Below, piece by piece: positions 54,803 to 64,000 of a stretch of 64,000 bases of DNA. A program made the position numbers and the translations under genes. The DNA comes from R-RK-3 sp963834945 (GTDB taxonomy: Bacteria > Pseudomonadota > Alphaproteobacteria > Rhizobiales > Rhodomicrobiaceae), in contig CAWIDT010000005.1 of NCBI GenBank assembly GCA_963834945.1, positions 186,001 through 250,000 on the forward strand. Direction: 5' to 3'. Positions within the stretch are counted from its first letter, which is position 1, and each line of letters starts with the position of its first letter. The notes under the pieces are model-generated. The model had not been told where the DNA came from. It saw nothing but the letters and a program-made list of their open reading frames with translations, and ran no database searches.

Positions 54803-55597
54803 ATGGATCGCGCACAGCAAGGACAAGTTACCCGCAGCGCCGCTGACGTGTATGAGGAGTTTTTCGTGCCGGCGCTCTTCCTGGAACCGGCACGGCTCAT
54901 GGCGCAAGCCGCCAATATCGGCGGCGCCGACCGGGTGCTCGATGTCGCGTGCGGGACGGGCGTGCTGGCGCGGGAGGCCGCGCGCTTCCTCCGCGACGGC
55001 GGTAGGGTGACCGGCCTTGACCGCAACGCCGGCATGCTTGCCGTGGCCCGACGCCTCGCTCCCGCCATCGAATGGCGGCAGGGGCCGGCCGAAATGCTGC
55101 CCTTCGGCGACGGCGCTTTCGACCGGGTGCTGTGCCAGTTCGGGCTGATGTTCTTCGATGATCGTGGCGCCGCATTGCGCCAGATGCATCGGGTGTTGCG
55201 GCCCGGCGGGCGCATGGCCGTCGCGGTTTGGGATACGTTGGAGCGGACGCCGGGCTACGCGGCAATGGTCGGCTTGCTCAATCGCCTGTTCGGCGCGGAG
55301 GCGGCCGATGCGCTACGGGCGCCCTTCGTCCTGGGCGACAAGGATGTGCTGCGCCGGACATTCGCCGATGCCGGCCTGCCTGCCCGCATCGAGACAGTGG
55401 AGGTCACGGCCCGGTTCCCCTCGCTAGACGCCTGGGTGCATACTGACGTGAAAGGATGGACGCTCGCCGACATGATCGACGACGCCCAATACCGAACCCT
55501 CCTTCAGGCGGCACATGCGGAGCTGACGCGCTTCCAGCGCGCCGACGGCTCCGTGGCGTTCAGTTCGCCGGCCCATATCGTCACGCTCGGCGCTTAG
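54803..55597 (+). CDS. class I SAM-dependent methyltransferase
   Basis: A 264-residue methyltransferase of the UbiE/Methyltransf_11 type. Motif I is VLDVACGTGVLAREAARF, motif II is GLDRNAGML, and MLPFGDGAFDRVLCQFGLMFFDD with LRPGGRMAVAVWD complete the core. The acceptor is unknown. An HxlR regulator is divergent, 139 bp away, suggesting inducible expression. Confidence 0.87.
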   Translation: MDRAQQGQVTRSAADVYEEFFVPALFLEPARLMAQAANIGGADRVLDVACGTGVLAREAARFLRDGGRVTGLDRNAGMLAVARRLAPAIEWRQGPAEMLPFGDGAFDRVLCQFGLMFFDDRGAALRQMHRVLRPGGRMAVAVWDTLERTPGYAAMVGLLNRLFGAEAADALRAPFVLGDKDVLRRTFADAGLPARIETVEVTARFPSLDAWVHTDVKGWTLADMIDDAQYRTLLQAAHAELTRFQRADGSVAFSSPAHIVTLGA

Positions 55598-55721
55598 ATC
55601 GAAATCATTTTGATGAGACGCCTTTTCAATCCAGTATTAATAGGTGGTCCGATAGCTCCTGGATCCCCGTTTTAGCGGGGCAAAGCCTGCGCCGGCGGGC
55701 GGATTGATTGAATTGGGCGGG

Positions 55722-56942
55722 TCACCGCTTTGGCGGCCACAGATCGGCGTAGTTTTCAAATCGCCGCAGATTTTTGTCGTAGCGGGTGGGTTCCACGAGC
55801 GGGAGGATGTACTTCAACGCCCCGTTGATGATCGGTGAGGTGTGTTTCACATAGAGATCGAGCGGATCGAGCGAATAGCGCAGGTGGAACTTGGGCTCAT
55901 AATTGAGACCGGTGCTGCGATAGGATTTGAAGCCGTTTTCTATGGCCCAGCTCATCACGTCGCGAACGACGACATAATAGAGGTTCAGGTCAAAGGCGAC
56001 GCTGTAATCGAAGCCGACATATTCAGCGCAAAATGTCGTTTCGTCGATCAGGCACAAGCCAAAGGCGATAATTCGGCCGTCCCGCCGCCAAAGGAAAAAC
56101 CGGACCTTGTCAGGCATCCGTTGGCCGATATCGCAAAAATAATCTTTTGTAAGCTTTTCGAAGCGTAACCCTGCACGCTGGTAAACGCCGAGATAAAGCG
56201 GATAGACTTCATCGATGAACGGCGTGACATCCGTCACCACGCTCACCTCCAGCGAGGCGGCCCGATCCGTCGCCTTGAACTTCTTGCGCAGCTTTGAGCG
56301 CGTATTGCCGCTGAGCGCCTTGGTCATATATTCGTCGAAGCTGGCATAACCGATGTTCACGCTGGTCATCGGCATGCTGGGGACGCGCGTGTAGCCTTGC
56401 GGCAGAAAACACTCCAGCGCGGCGCGGTCCGCCGCCGGGAATTCCTTGAGGACGATAAGCCCGGCCTTCAGTTCGCGGGCATGACCGGCGATTCCGGCTG
56501 CTAAAAGCTCGGCATGAAGCTGGCGCGGCAAGTCGCTGCCGGTATCGAGATGCCCCTCACCGGCTGCGCATCCGACCATCAGCGTCCGCATCTTCATGAA
56601 ACGCGGCCACAGGCGGCGCACGAAATGGGCCGCCTTCTGCATCCAGCGGCTCGTTCCGGCGAAAATATCCTGATCGAGCACGAAGAAGGGCTGAACCGCC
56701 CGCACCTCGCCGCGTTCATCCTGAATGGCGAAATAGCGGTAGTCGAACTCCGGCTGGATCGTATCCTCGATCAGCTCGTAATAGCGGTGATCCTTGCGCT
56801 CGCCCGCGAAGGCCTGCCCCCAATGCCGGTGGCGGACCACCTCTCCGCGTTTCAGCACGGCAAGCTTGAGCGCGGGAGACGCCACGGCGTCGGGACGGGA
56901 GACGATGTCGTCCCTTAACACATCGAAAGCAACGCTACGCAT
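55722..56942 (-). CDS. FemAB/GNAT-fold acyltransferase-like protein
   Basis: A 406-residue protein with a C-terminal GNAT-like domain: EYMTKALSGNTRSKLRKKFKATDRA, YLGVYQRAGLRFEKLTKDYF, RFFLWRRDGRIIAFGLCLIDETTFCAEYVGFDY and YRSTGLNYEPKFHLRYSLDPLDLYVKH. This layout is seen in proteins annotated as GNAT or FemAB-like and linked to envelope or exopolysaccharide modification. The N-terminal 200 residues are less distinctive. The frame is intact. The adjoining 274-bp gap (56943-57216) is locally A+T-rich, probably promoter DNA, with no gene I can support. Confidence 0.65.
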   Translation of the reverse strand: MRSVAFDVLRDDIVSRPDAVASPALKLAVLKRGEVVRHRHWGQAFAGERKDHRYYELIEDTIQPEFDYRYFAIQDERGEVRAVQPFFVLDQDIFAGTSRWMQKAAHFVRRLWPRFMKMRTLMVGCAAGEGHLDTGSDLPRQLHAELLAAGIAGHARELKAGLIVLKEFPAADRAALECFLPQGYTRVPSMPMTSVNIGYASFDEYMTKALSGNTRSKLRKKFKATDRAASLEVSVVTDVTPFIDEVYPLYLGVYQRAGLRFEKLTKDYFCDIGQRMPDKVRFFLWRRDGRIIAFGLCLIDETTFCAEYVGFDYSVAFDLNLYYVVVRDVMSWAIENGFKSYRSTGLNYEPKFHLRYSLDPLDLYVKHTSPIINGALKYILPLVEPTRYDKNLRRFENYADLWPPKR

Positions 56943-57216
56943 TTGGAACTATGTCCTCATTCCGTCGATTTATACGCCATTGATATGGACGATATAGTGG
57001 CCTTTTCACGTATCAGTGCGCAGATGCGCGGTAGGCTTAACGGATGTGCCGGCACGGTGGTTCGACGTTTTCCCATTAAAAACAAATATGTGATCGCCGC
57101 CCCGTGCCACAAGATCGCACCACGCCTTATCTATGCTTCCACGAAGCTGCCGGCCCCTGCGCCGGATGGAAGCGTGGGCGGCGGCGCGGATCTCCGTACT
57201 CGGAATATCATGGTCA

Positions 57217-57732
57217 ATGAGTGTGAAAATGCAGATAGTCGAGCGTTGTTTTTTTGTTGTGATCTTCGCAGCCTGCCTTGTCAGCCCTGCCGCCGCGGCG
57301 CAACCGGCCGGCGAATGGCTCGTGGCCGATGGCAGCGCCCGGATCAGGATCGAGCCTTGCCGCGGCGCGCTCTGGGGCGTCATCGCATGGTCGCAAAATC
57401 CGGGCACGGACGAAAACAATCCCGACCCGGCAAAGCGCAGCCGCTCCATTATCGGCCTGCCCATCCTTCTCGACATGAAGCCGGCGGAACCGAACCGCTG
57501 GGAGGGTGAGGTCTACAATGCGGAGAACGGCAAGACCTACAACTCGCGCATAAGCCTGGTTAAGGACAACGTCTTGAGGATAGAGGGCTGCCTCCTGGGA
57601 TTTTTGTGCGGCGGCGAAAACTGGACCCGCGTCATTCCGCCGCCGGCCAGTTCAGTCCAGCCCGCAGCACAGCCCCCCGTGACGCAGCACGCAGTACAGC
57701 CCCCCATGCCGCAGAAAGCCGTTTGCCCTTAA
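57217..57732 (+). CDS. secreted DUF2147 domain protein
   Basis: A 171-residue exported protein. The signal peptide is RCFFVVIFAACLVSPAAAAQ. The DUF2147 domain follows: GEWLVADGSARIRIEPCRGALWGVIAWSQ, a central block ending LDMKPAEPNRWEGEVYNAENGKTYNS, and LRIEGCLLGFLCGGENWTRV. The Pro/Gln-rich tail has two Cys. The domain is common in proteobacterial periplasm but not characterised. ATG 57217 and 57229 are both possible. It is convergent with hpnN, 7 bp apart. Confidence 0.78.
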   Translation: MSVKMQIVERCFFVVIFAACLVSPAAAAQPAGEWLVADGSARIRIEPCRGALWGVIAWSQNPGTDENNPDPAKRSRSIIGLPILLDMKPAEPNRWEGEVYNAENGKTYNSRISLVKDNVLRIEGCLLGFLCGGENWTRVIPPPASSVQPAAQPPVTQHAVQPPMPQKAVCP

Positions 57733-57739
57733 GTCTCCC

Positions 57740-60481
57740 TCATGCCTCGCCGGTCTTTTCACGCGGCGGGCCCATCAGGACGGGCTGAAACAGCACCGCC
57801 GCCGCCATCGTGCAGACCAACGACAGGGCGAGCAATTTGCCCATGCTCGACGTTCCGGGGTGATTGGACAGCCAAAGGCTGCCGAAAGCCGTCGCCGTGG
57901 TCATGGCGCTGAAGATGACGGCGCGCGTCAGCGTCGATTGCAAGAGGTTGGTTTTGCCGCTCCTCCAGGCCGTAATGTAGTAGATCTTGAAGGCGACGCC
58001 GACACCGAGCAGCAGCGGCAGCGCGATGATGTTGGCGAAATTGAGCTGCATGCCGAGGAGCACGCACAATTCCAGCGTGACCAGCCCGGCGACGATCAAC
58101 GGCACCAGCGTCAGAAGCACATCGCTCAGCCGCCGCAGGGTGAGCCACAGCAGCACGGTGATCGACAGGAGCGCCCAAGCCCCTGCCTCGATGAACGCCC
58201 GCACGATCGTGTGCCCGGCTTCAAGAATCGTAACAGGCGCGCCGGTTGCCGTCGGTTCCACGGCCAGCGCGGCGGTCGCGAACCGGCGCAATGTCTCATT
58301 GTCGGCGGGATCGCCCTGGGGTGCGATGTCGACCCGCGCCCGCCCATCCTTGGCCTTCCAGTCGCTCACCAGATCGGAGGGCAGCGTCTCCAGCGTCACG
58401 GCTTGCGCCTTCAGGCTGTTGCGCAGGCCGTCGAGGGCAATTTTCAGCGGCGGAACGAGGGCCGCTTCGGCCCTGTCGCGCGCGCCCTGATCGGCGCTCG
58501 CCAGCTTCGATAGCGAGCCGGACAGCCGTTTTGCCGCTGCCGCGCCTGGCCCCTGGCTGTCGCCGGCGACCTGGCTGAGCTGCTCGGCCATGGCTTTTGC
58601 CGCCTGAACGGTGTCGGCATCCGATGGCGCCGGTTTCACCTGGGGAGGATTGAGCACCGGATTGAGAGCCGTGGCGGCGGGCTGGATCAAGGCAAGTTTT
58701 TCCTGCTGCGCATCGGGCACGAAGCTCGACAAGGTCATGGTGCGCGACACTTCCGGCAGCTTTTCCAGACGCGCGGCAGCGTCGTTCGCCTGCTCCAGCG
58801 ATGGGGCAAGCAGCTCGATGGAGCTGCCGCTCGTCGTTGCGTCCTTTCTGAGATCGAGGAAGGTCGCGATGGATTCGGTGTTCGCGTTGCGCAGATTGAT
58901 GGGATTGGAATCGAAGCGCAGGAAATACAGCAGCGGAGAGCCGAGGACGACGACCAGCAAGGTCCCCACGATCACCGGAATGCGGTTGCGCTCCAGGAAA
59001 TGATCGATGGGAGCCAGCCAGCGATAGCCCATCGAATCGGACTCGCCGGCAGGCTGCAGGATATGCAGGAGCGCCGGCAAAAGGGTGATGCTGATCATGA
59101 ACGCAACGATCATCCCCGATCCCGCTATCAGTCCCAGCTCGGACAGGCCCCTATAGGCCGTCGGCAAGAACGAGAAGAATCCGGCGGTGGTCGCGGCGGC
59201 GGCTAGAGCCAACGGTGCGCCCGCCTTGATCGCGGTGCTGCGCAGCGCGACGTCAATATTGGGATGGTCGTGCCGCTCGGCCCGGTATCGCACGCTGAAC
59301 TGAAGGCCGAAATCGACGCCGATACCGATGAACAATACGGCAAAGGCGATCGAGATGAGGTTCAGGGCGCTCACCATCATCAGCCCCAGCGCCGCCGTCA
59401 TGGCGAGACCGGCGGCAAGACCGAGAAAAACCGCCAGGATGATTTTCCCGGACCGCAAGGCGAGCCACAGGATCACCAGCACCACGAGAATGGTCAGCAC
59501 GCCGTTCAGCAGGGCGCCTTCCTTCAGCGTTCCGAACTCCTCGTCGGCGATTGCCACGTCGCCGGTCAGCCGGACCCGCGTGCCATCCTGCGCAAGTTTC
59601 AGATCCGACACGTCGCGTCTGATGGCGTCAGAGGCCTCGGCGCCCGGTTCAAGCGCGTTGAAGTCGAGGACCGGCTGCACCTCGATGAAGCGGCGCAGAT
59701 CGCCGGTCTTTGCCGGTTCTCCGCTCATGAGGACCCGCCAGGAGAAGCTTGCGGGACGCCCCGCCAAGCTGTCGTCCAGCGTATCGGCGAGCATCGTCAT
59801 CGGGCGGGCGAGATCGTCGAGCTTCATTTGCCCGGCCTGCACGCCGCCGATCCCCATGGCCAGCCCGTCCATGACCCCCCGGAAGGACGGGTCGGCCGCC
59901 AAGGTGCGGAACAGCGGCCTTGCCGTCGTCAGCTGGCTGGTGGTCTTGGCCACTTCCTCGGTGCTCTGAAACAGCAAGCCGTTCTGCTGAAAGAACGCGC
60001 CGCCTCCGGGCTCGCGAACGGCGTTGAACAGTGCGTGCTGCCCTGACAGGCGTTGCGCCAGCCTGGCTTGCGCGTCCTGGGCCAGTTCCGGCGTCGGCGC
60101 GTCGATGACGACGAGGAAAGTCCCGTCCCGCTGCGGAAAGGCTGCGTGATAGGCAAGCTCGCGCTGCCGCCATGGGAGTTCGGCGGAGATGAGCTTGCTG
60201 ACATCGGTATCGATGGCGAAGTGCCGCGCCACATAGGCGCCCGAAATGACGGTCAGCAGCACGACCACCAAGACGGTGAGCCAGGCGTGGCGCGTGCAGA
60301 AATCGACGACCCGCAGCACCGCCGAGGCGAGCAGGTTGGACTCGCGCGGCAGCTTGGATTGCTGGACAGTTGCAGCTTGTACTGACTGCGCTTGCCGGAC
60401 AGGGCGCTTTATCGAATTGGCAGGTTTCGGCATGGACTGGGAAGGTTTTGTCGCACGCCTGCGCTTGGTTTTGCGGGCCAT
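57740..60481 (-). CDS. hpnN: hopanoid transporter HpnN (RND/MMPL type)
   Basis: A 913-residue RND-family transporter with two repeats of one helix, a large periplasmic loop and five helices. It has LTVLVVVLLTVISGAYVARHF (TM1 near residue 70), IAFAVLFIGIGVDFGLQFSVRYR, and the second-repeat GVGVAFKIYYITAWRSGKTNLLQST. In Rhodopseudomonas and Burkholderia, HpnN moves hopanoids from inner to outer membrane. The first 55 residues are a basic, low-complexity cytoplasmic tail. It is divergent from hpnO across 330 bp. The frame is intact. Confidence 0.9.
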   Translation of the reverse strand: MARKTKRRRATKPSQSMPKPANSIKRPVRQAQSVQAATVQQSKLPRESNLLASAVLRVVDFCTRHAWLTVLVVVLLTVISGAYVARHFAIDTDVSKLISAELPWRQRELAYHAAFPQRDGTFLVVIDAPTPELAQDAQARLAQRLSGQHALFNAVREPGGGAFFQQNGLLFQSTEEVAKTTSQLTTARPLFRTLAADPSFRGVMDGLAMGIGGVQAGQMKLDDLARPMTMLADTLDDSLAGRPASFSWRVLMSGEPAKTGDLRRFIEVQPVLDFNALEPGAEASDAIRRDVSDLKLAQDGTRVRLTGDVAIADEEFGTLKEGALLNGVLTILVVLVILWLALRSGKIILAVFLGLAAGLAMTAALGLMMVSALNLISIAFAVLFIGIGVDFGLQFSVRYRAERHDHPNIDVALRSTAIKAGAPLALAAAATTAGFFSFLPTAYRGLSELGLIAGSGMIVAFMISITLLPALLHILQPAGESDSMGYRWLAPIDHFLERNRIPVIVGTLLVVVLGSPLLYFLRFDSNPINLRNANTESIATFLDLRKDATTSGSSIELLAPSLEQANDAAARLEKLPEVSRTMTLSSFVPDAQQEKLALIQPAATALNPVLNPPQVKPAPSDADTVQAAKAMAEQLSQVAGDSQGPGAAAAKRLSGSLSKLASADQGARDRAEAALVPPLKIALDGLRNSLKAQAVTLETLPSDLVSDWKAKDGRARVDIAPQGDPADNETLRRFATAALAVEPTATGAPVTILEAGHTIVRAFIEAGAWALLSITVLLWLTLRRLSDVLLTLVPLIVAGLVTLELCVLLGMQLNFANIIALPLLLGVGVAFKIYYITAWRSGKTNLLQSTLTRAVIFSAMTTATAFGSLWLSNHPGTSSMGKLLALSLVCTMAAAVLFQPVLMGPPREKTGEA

Positions 60482-60811
60482 CGATCGTTACTCCAGCATT
60501 TCCCGGCGCGGGGGCCATTTGAAGATGAACGCCTGCTGCGCTTCCCAGGTTCTCGATTGGTGCCCGGTCGTGGCTGCGCACGCTTCAGCCAATTTTGCTA
60601 ACGGAAACAGCGACGCCGTTCAATGTTTCCGGCCAGCGCAAGCTCATCCCGTGATTGGATTTTTCAATGCCTTGTCCCATATGTCGGGTTCCTGACAACA
60701 CGCGGCATATCGACATATGGGCGCAAACGCTGCCGAGGGATAGTCATTGACTTCATATTCCAAACACGCGCAACGGTTAAGGTCCGGTGTCGGTGCGCCA
60801 GGAGAAAAGCG
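60482..60811. other. divergent hpnN/hpnO intergenic region
   Basis: 330 bp that presumably hold both hopanoid promoters. Apart from a ribosome site (AGGAGAA, about 60799) serving the hpnO TTG and a TTGACT at about 60748, I see no repeat, RNA or ORF that I can support. Confidence 0.4.
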
Positions 60812-62203
60812 TTGAGTCACAACAATATCGCAGCGTTGTTCGCCGAGAACGAAGCTGAGCGTTATAATCTCCACACGCGCCATCTCAACGAGCAGATGGT
60901 GCGTGTCCTGAAGACGATCGGCTACGATGTCGGCTTTCGCAGCGGTCGCGGCCAGTATCTTTATGACCGGAACGGCGACCGCTATCTCGACCTGCTGAGC
61001 GGCTTCGGCGTGTTTGCCATCGGCCGCAACCACCCGGTCCTGCGCGACACGCTGAAGACCGTCCTGGACAGCGATCTGCCCAATCTGGTGCAGATGGATG
61101 TTTCGGCGCTTGCCGGCATGCTCGCCCAAAGGCTCCTCCGCAAGGTGCCCTACCTCGACAAGGTCTTCTTCACCAATTCCGGCACCGAGACGGTGGAGGC
61201 GGCGCTGAAATTTGCCCGCGCCGCCACCGGTCGACCGGGAATCGTCTATTGCGGCCACGCTTTCCACGGCCTCTCCTATGGCGCGCTGTCGATGAACGGC
61301 GACGGCATTTTCCGCGAGGGCTTTGGCCCGCTGCTGCCCGATTGCGCCGAAATCCCCTTCAATGACCTGGGCGCGCTCGACAAGGCGCTTGCCTCCAAGC
61401 GGGTCGCCGCCTTCGTGGTCGAACCCATCCAGGGCAAGGGCGTAAATTTGCCCGGCGATGACTATCTGCAGGGCGTGCAGGAGATTTGCCGCAAATACGG
61501 AACCCTTTTCGTCGCCGACGAGATCCAGACCGGCATTGGCCGCACCGGCCGCTTTCTCGCTGTCGAGCATTGGGGCGTCGAGCCCGATATGGTCCTGCTG
61601 GCCAAGTCGCTCTCGGGCGGACATGTGCCTGTTGGCGCGTTGCTGACCCGCAAATGGGTTTTCGACAAAGTGTTCAGCCGGATGGACCGCGCCGTCGTGC
61701 ATGGCTCGACCTTCGCCAAGAATGATCTGGCGATGGCCGCCGGCCTCGCGACGCTCGACGTCATCGAGCAGGAGCGGCTGATCGAGAACGCCGCCGCGAT
61801 GGGCGCCCGTCTCCTCAAGGCCTTCGAGGATATGGCGCGCCGCTACGAGCTGGTGAAGACGGTGCGCGGCAAGGGTCTGATGATCGGCGTCGAATTCGGG
61901 GCACCGCGTTCGTTCAAGCTCAAAATGTCGTGGAACGCGCTCGAAGCCGTCAACAGCGGCTTGTTCTGCCAGCTGATCACCATCCCTCTGTTCAAGGAGC
62001 ATAAGATCCTCTCGCAGGTCGCCGGCCACGGCATTCATACGGTCAAGCTGCTGCCGCCCCTGATCATCTCGGACGCCGACTGCGAATGGATCGAGACCGC
62101 GTTCGAAGCCGCGATCGCGGATGCGCACCGTGTCCCCGGCGCCATCTGGTCGCTCGGCAAGACGCTGGCCGACCACGCCATCAAAGCCCGCGCGAGCGGC
62201 TGA
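60812..62203 (+). CDS. hpnO: HpnO-type aminotransferase, aminobacteriohopanetriol formation
   Basis: PLP enzyme of the class III (ornithine/acetylornithine) aminotransferase group, 463 residues. TTG at 60812 is taken as start because AGGAGAA is 6-7 bases upstream and the family N terminus LSHNNIAALFAENEAERYNLHTRHLNEQM begins there. PLP-site segments are TNSGTETVEAALKFARAATG, FVADEIQTGIGRTG and the Lys in HGSTFAKNDLAM. HpnO is linked to making aminobacteriohopanetriol from the hopanoid side chain. It is followed by hpnB and hpnC on the same strand. Confidence 0.88.
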   Translation: MSHNNIAALFAENEAERYNLHTRHLNEQMVRVLKTIGYDVGFRSGRGQYLYDRNGDRYLDLLSGFGVFAIGRNHPVLRDTLKTVLDSDLPNLVQMDVSALAGMLAQRLLRKVPYLDKVFFTNSGTETVEAALKFARAATGRPGIVYCGHAFHGLSYGALSMNGDGIFREGFGPLLPDCAEIPFNDLGALDKALASKRVAAFVVEPIQGKGVNLPGDDYLQGVQEICRKYGTLFVADEIQTGIGRTGRFLAVEHWGVEPDMVLLAKSLSGGHVPVGALLTRKWVFDKVFSRMDRAVVHGSTFAKNDLAMAAGLATLDVIEQERLIENAAAMGARLLKAFEDMARRYELVKTVRGKGLMIGVEFGAPRSFKLKMSWNALEAVNSGLFCQLITIPLFKEHKILSQVAGHGIHTVKLLPPLIISDADCEWIETAFEAAIADAHRVPGAIWSLGKTLADHAIKARASG

Positions 62204-62308
62204 CCGGGTTTGGACGCCGTTCCCACCTCACCCGGCTCGGCTTCGCCAATCCGCCCTCTCAGATCGCGCAACCTATCGAAATCGCATGCATATCTGGACA
62301 GTTGAAAA

Positions 62309-63466
62309 ATGACCGCCAGTCTCGGATTTGCCTCCGCCGCTCTCGCGGCTTGGCTTTACCTGCTGATCGCGCGCGGCGGCTTTTGGCACGCGTCGGTGCG
62401 CGACAACGGGGACAGCCCGGCGGAACCCCGGTCCTGGCCGCGTGTTACGGCGGTGGTGCCTGCGCGCAACGAGGCCGAGGTCATTGCAAAGAGCCTCGGC
62501 TCGCTTCTCAACCAGGACTATCCGGGCGGTTTCGACGTGATCCTCGTCGACGATCAGAGCACAGACGATACGGCGACCATCGGCCGCGCGGCAGCGATGC
62601 TGGCTGCGGCGCCGGAGCAGCTTGCGGTTGTTGCGGGCCGGCCGTTGCCATCCGGCTGGGCGGGCAAGCTGTGGGCGATGAAGCAGGGCGTGGATCATGC
62701 CGCCGCCCTCCCTCAGCCGCCGGATTATCTGCTCTTCACCGACGCCGACATCGCATTTTCTCCCCGCGCCTTGCGTCATCTGGTGGCGCGGGCGCAGGCT
62801 CGTCACCTCGTGCTGACATCGTGGATGGTAAAGCTGCGCTGCGAGAGCCCGGCCGAACGCGGCCTGATCCCCGCCTTCGTGTATTTCTTCCAGATGCTCT
62901 ACCCCTTCGCGTGGGTGAATAGCCCAGGCAACGAAACGGCGGCTGCCGCTGGCGGCTGCATGCTGGTGCGCCGCGATGCGCTCGGCCAGGCCGGAGGAAT
63001 CGAGGCGATCCGCGGCTCGCTCATCGACGACTGCGCGCTGGGAAAAAAGCTGAAATCCGTCGGTCCCGTCTGGCTCGGCCTGACGGATCGCGCCCACAGC
63101 CTGCGCCCCTATCCGCGGATCGGCGATATCTGGCAAATGGTTTCGCGTTCCGCTTACGATCAGCTTCGCTATTCGCCGGTTCTGCTCGCCGGCGTCGTGG
63201 CGGCGATGGTGCTCATCTTCCTCACTCCTCCGTTCTTCGCGCTGTTCGGAACCGGCCTCGCCCAGATCTTCGGCGTGGCGGCGTGGGCGCTGATGGCGCT
63301 TTCGTTCCAGCCGATGCTACGATTTTATCGCGTGTCGCCGCTTTGGGGCGTGGCGTTGCCGGCCATTGCCACCGTTTACCTGATGTTCACGCTGGATTCC
63401 GCCTATCAATATTCACGCGGCCGCGGCGGCCTTTGGAAGGGCCGCGTTCAGGCTGGAAGGACTTGA
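62309..63466 (+). CDS. hpnB: hopanoid-associated glycosyltransferase HpnB
   Basis: A 385-residue membrane GT2 protein. An N-terminal helix (ASAALAAWLYLLIARGGF) is followed by the donor fold VTAVVPARNEAEVIAKSLGSLLNQDYPGGFDVILVDDQSTDDT, LLFTDADIAF, and the acceptor block RGSLIDDCALGKKLK. Three more helices lie at the C terminus. HpnB is a conserved member of hopanoid clusters with an unsettled role. Its stop is 7 bp before hpnC. Confidence 0.9.
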   Translation: MTASLGFASAALAAWLYLLIARGGFWHASVRDNGDSPAEPRSWPRVTAVVPARNEAEVIAKSLGSLLNQDYPGGFDVILVDDQSTDDTATIGRAAAMLAAAPEQLAVVAGRPLPSGWAGKLWAMKQGVDHAAALPQPPDYLLFTDADIAFSPRALRHLVARAQARHLVLTSWMVKLRCESPAERGLIPAFVYFFQMLYPFAWVNSPGNETAAAAGGCMLVRRDALGQAGGIEAIRGSLIDDCALGKKLKSVGPVWLGLTDRAHSLRPYPRIGDIWQMVSRSAYDQLRYSPVLLAGVVAAMVLIFLTPPFFALFGTGLAQIFGVAAWALMALSFQPMLRFYRVSPLWGVALPAIATVYLMFTLDSAYQYSRGRGGLWKGRVQAGRT

Positions 63467-63473
63467 GGGGCAC

Positions 63474-64000
63474 ATGACCGAAACCGGCAGTTCAGCTCCG
63501 AGCCGGACGCATCGCGACGAGAATTTTCCGGTGGCGTCCCGGCTCATACAGCCGCGCCATCGCGGCCCGATTCTCAGCTTCTACCGCTTCGCAAGAGCCT
63601 CGGACGACGTGGCGGATCATCCCTCGCTCAGCGAAAGCGAGAAACTTGCCCTGCTGGACCGCCTCGGCGACACCTTGCTCGGAAAGACCGATGCCGCCGC
63701 CGATGCCTTGCCGCTCAGGGCGGCGCTGGCCGAACGCGGCCTATCGCCGCGTCATCCGCTCGATCTGCTCACCGCCTTCCGCATGGATGTCACCAAGCAC
63801 CGCTACCGGGATTGGGACGATCTCATCGATTATTGCACCTATTCGGCCATGCCGGTCGGACGCTTCGTGCTCGACGTCCATGGCGAAAGTCACGCCACCT
63901 GGCCGGCGTCCGACGCACTGTGCGCGGCGCTCCAGATCATCAACCATCTTCAGGATTGCGGCGTCGACTACAAGCGGCTCGACCGGGTCTATATGCCGCT
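63474..64000 (+). CDS. hpnC: hydroxysqualene synthase HpnC, 5' part
   Basis: The gene is cut by the window end; 175 codons are visible. The protein begins MTETGSSAPSRTHRDENFPVAS and has PRHRGPILSFYRFARASDDVADHP, holding the first Asp-rich motif, then LLTAFRMDVTKHRYRDWDDLIDYCTYSAMPVGRFVLDVHGE and the second Asp-rich region INHLQDCGVDYKRLDRVYMP. With HpnD and HpnE it converts farnesyl diphosphate to squalene. Those genes would be expected just beyond the right edge. The ATG at 63474 follows GAGGGG. Confidence 0.92.
   Translation, partial: MTETGSSAPSRTHRDENFPVASRLIQPRHRGPILSFYRFARASDDVADHPSLSESEKLALLDRLGDTLLGKTDAAADALPLRAALAERGLSPRHPLDLLTAFRMDVTKHRYRDWDDLIDYCTYSAMPVGRFVLDVHGESHATWPASDALCAALQIINHLQDCGVDYKRLDRVYMP

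Noticed and set aside
60644..62176. Open minus-strand frame of about 510 codons opposite hpnO
   Set aside because: Shadow of a conserved aminotransferase; no family signature.

Overview
This window reads as chromosomal DNA of a high-G+C alphaproteobacterium, most likely in or near the Hyphomicrobiales (Rhizobiales). The evidence is a run of genes in an order typical of that group (erpA | dgt-argS-SPOR-nagZ-scpA-scpB-tatABC-serS-surE-pcm-LytM factor, then yajC-secD-secF-Mth938-like-NDUFAF6-like-trmFO), an hdaA-type DnaA regulator, a hopanoid cluster, and the short intergenic palindromic repeats common in these genomes. The genus cannot be fixed from the sequence alone. I saw no rRNA, tRNA, CRISPR array, prophage or intact insertion sequence.

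Layout. 1-5.2 kb (minus): polyphosphate genes ppx/ppk, hdaA, a CDP-alcohol phosphatidyltransferase and a DUF2066 protein. 5.4-9.7 kb (plus): purM-purN and a hybrid histidine kinase. 9.7-15.3 kb: a GT87 membrane glycosyltransferase divergent from a tight set made of an MDR dehydrogenase, a GT2, an FAD oxidoreductase and a membrane GT2; this is the least explained pathway here. 15.3-15.7 kb: a strongly structured non-coding stretch that resembles the 5' part of a group II intron. 15.7-20.5 kb: the prkA-yeaH-spoVR stress operon. 20.6-23.1 kb: LysR, DoxX and a ring-cleaving VOC dioxygenase. 23.2-31.4 kb: a lipoprotein with a possible transglutaminase-like triad, trmFO, two decayed genes fused at a deletion junction, and the Sec/complex-I-assembly-like group. 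31.7-49.1 kb: a DUF815 ATPase and the long conserved housekeeping block. 49.2-57.7 kb: a SHOCT protein, SDR, orphan flagellar-rod-like protein, GMC oxidoreductase, MarR, HxlR, methyltransferase, FemAB/GNAT-like protein and DUF2147 protein. 57.7-64.0 kb: hopanoid genes hpnN (minus) and hpnO-hpnB-hpnC (plus, hpnC cut by the window end).

A caution that affects the whole annotation: many conserved and presumably essential genes (ppk, purM, spoVR, trmFO, secD, secF, serS, argS, dgt, erpA and others) are broken by single-base shifts, often in runs of two or three identical bases. I treat these as sequence errors in a draft assembly and give the reconstructed gene span. Long stretches (about 6.5-20.1 kb and 50-64 kb) are free of them. 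Only the GDSL and YdeI remnants near 26 kb look like real decay, because whole domains are missing there.

The strongest leads are the 9.7-15.3 kb glycan cluster, a low-G+C insertion of about 50 residues inside serS, the structured RNA upstream of prkA, and the unstudied lipoprotein beside trmFO.
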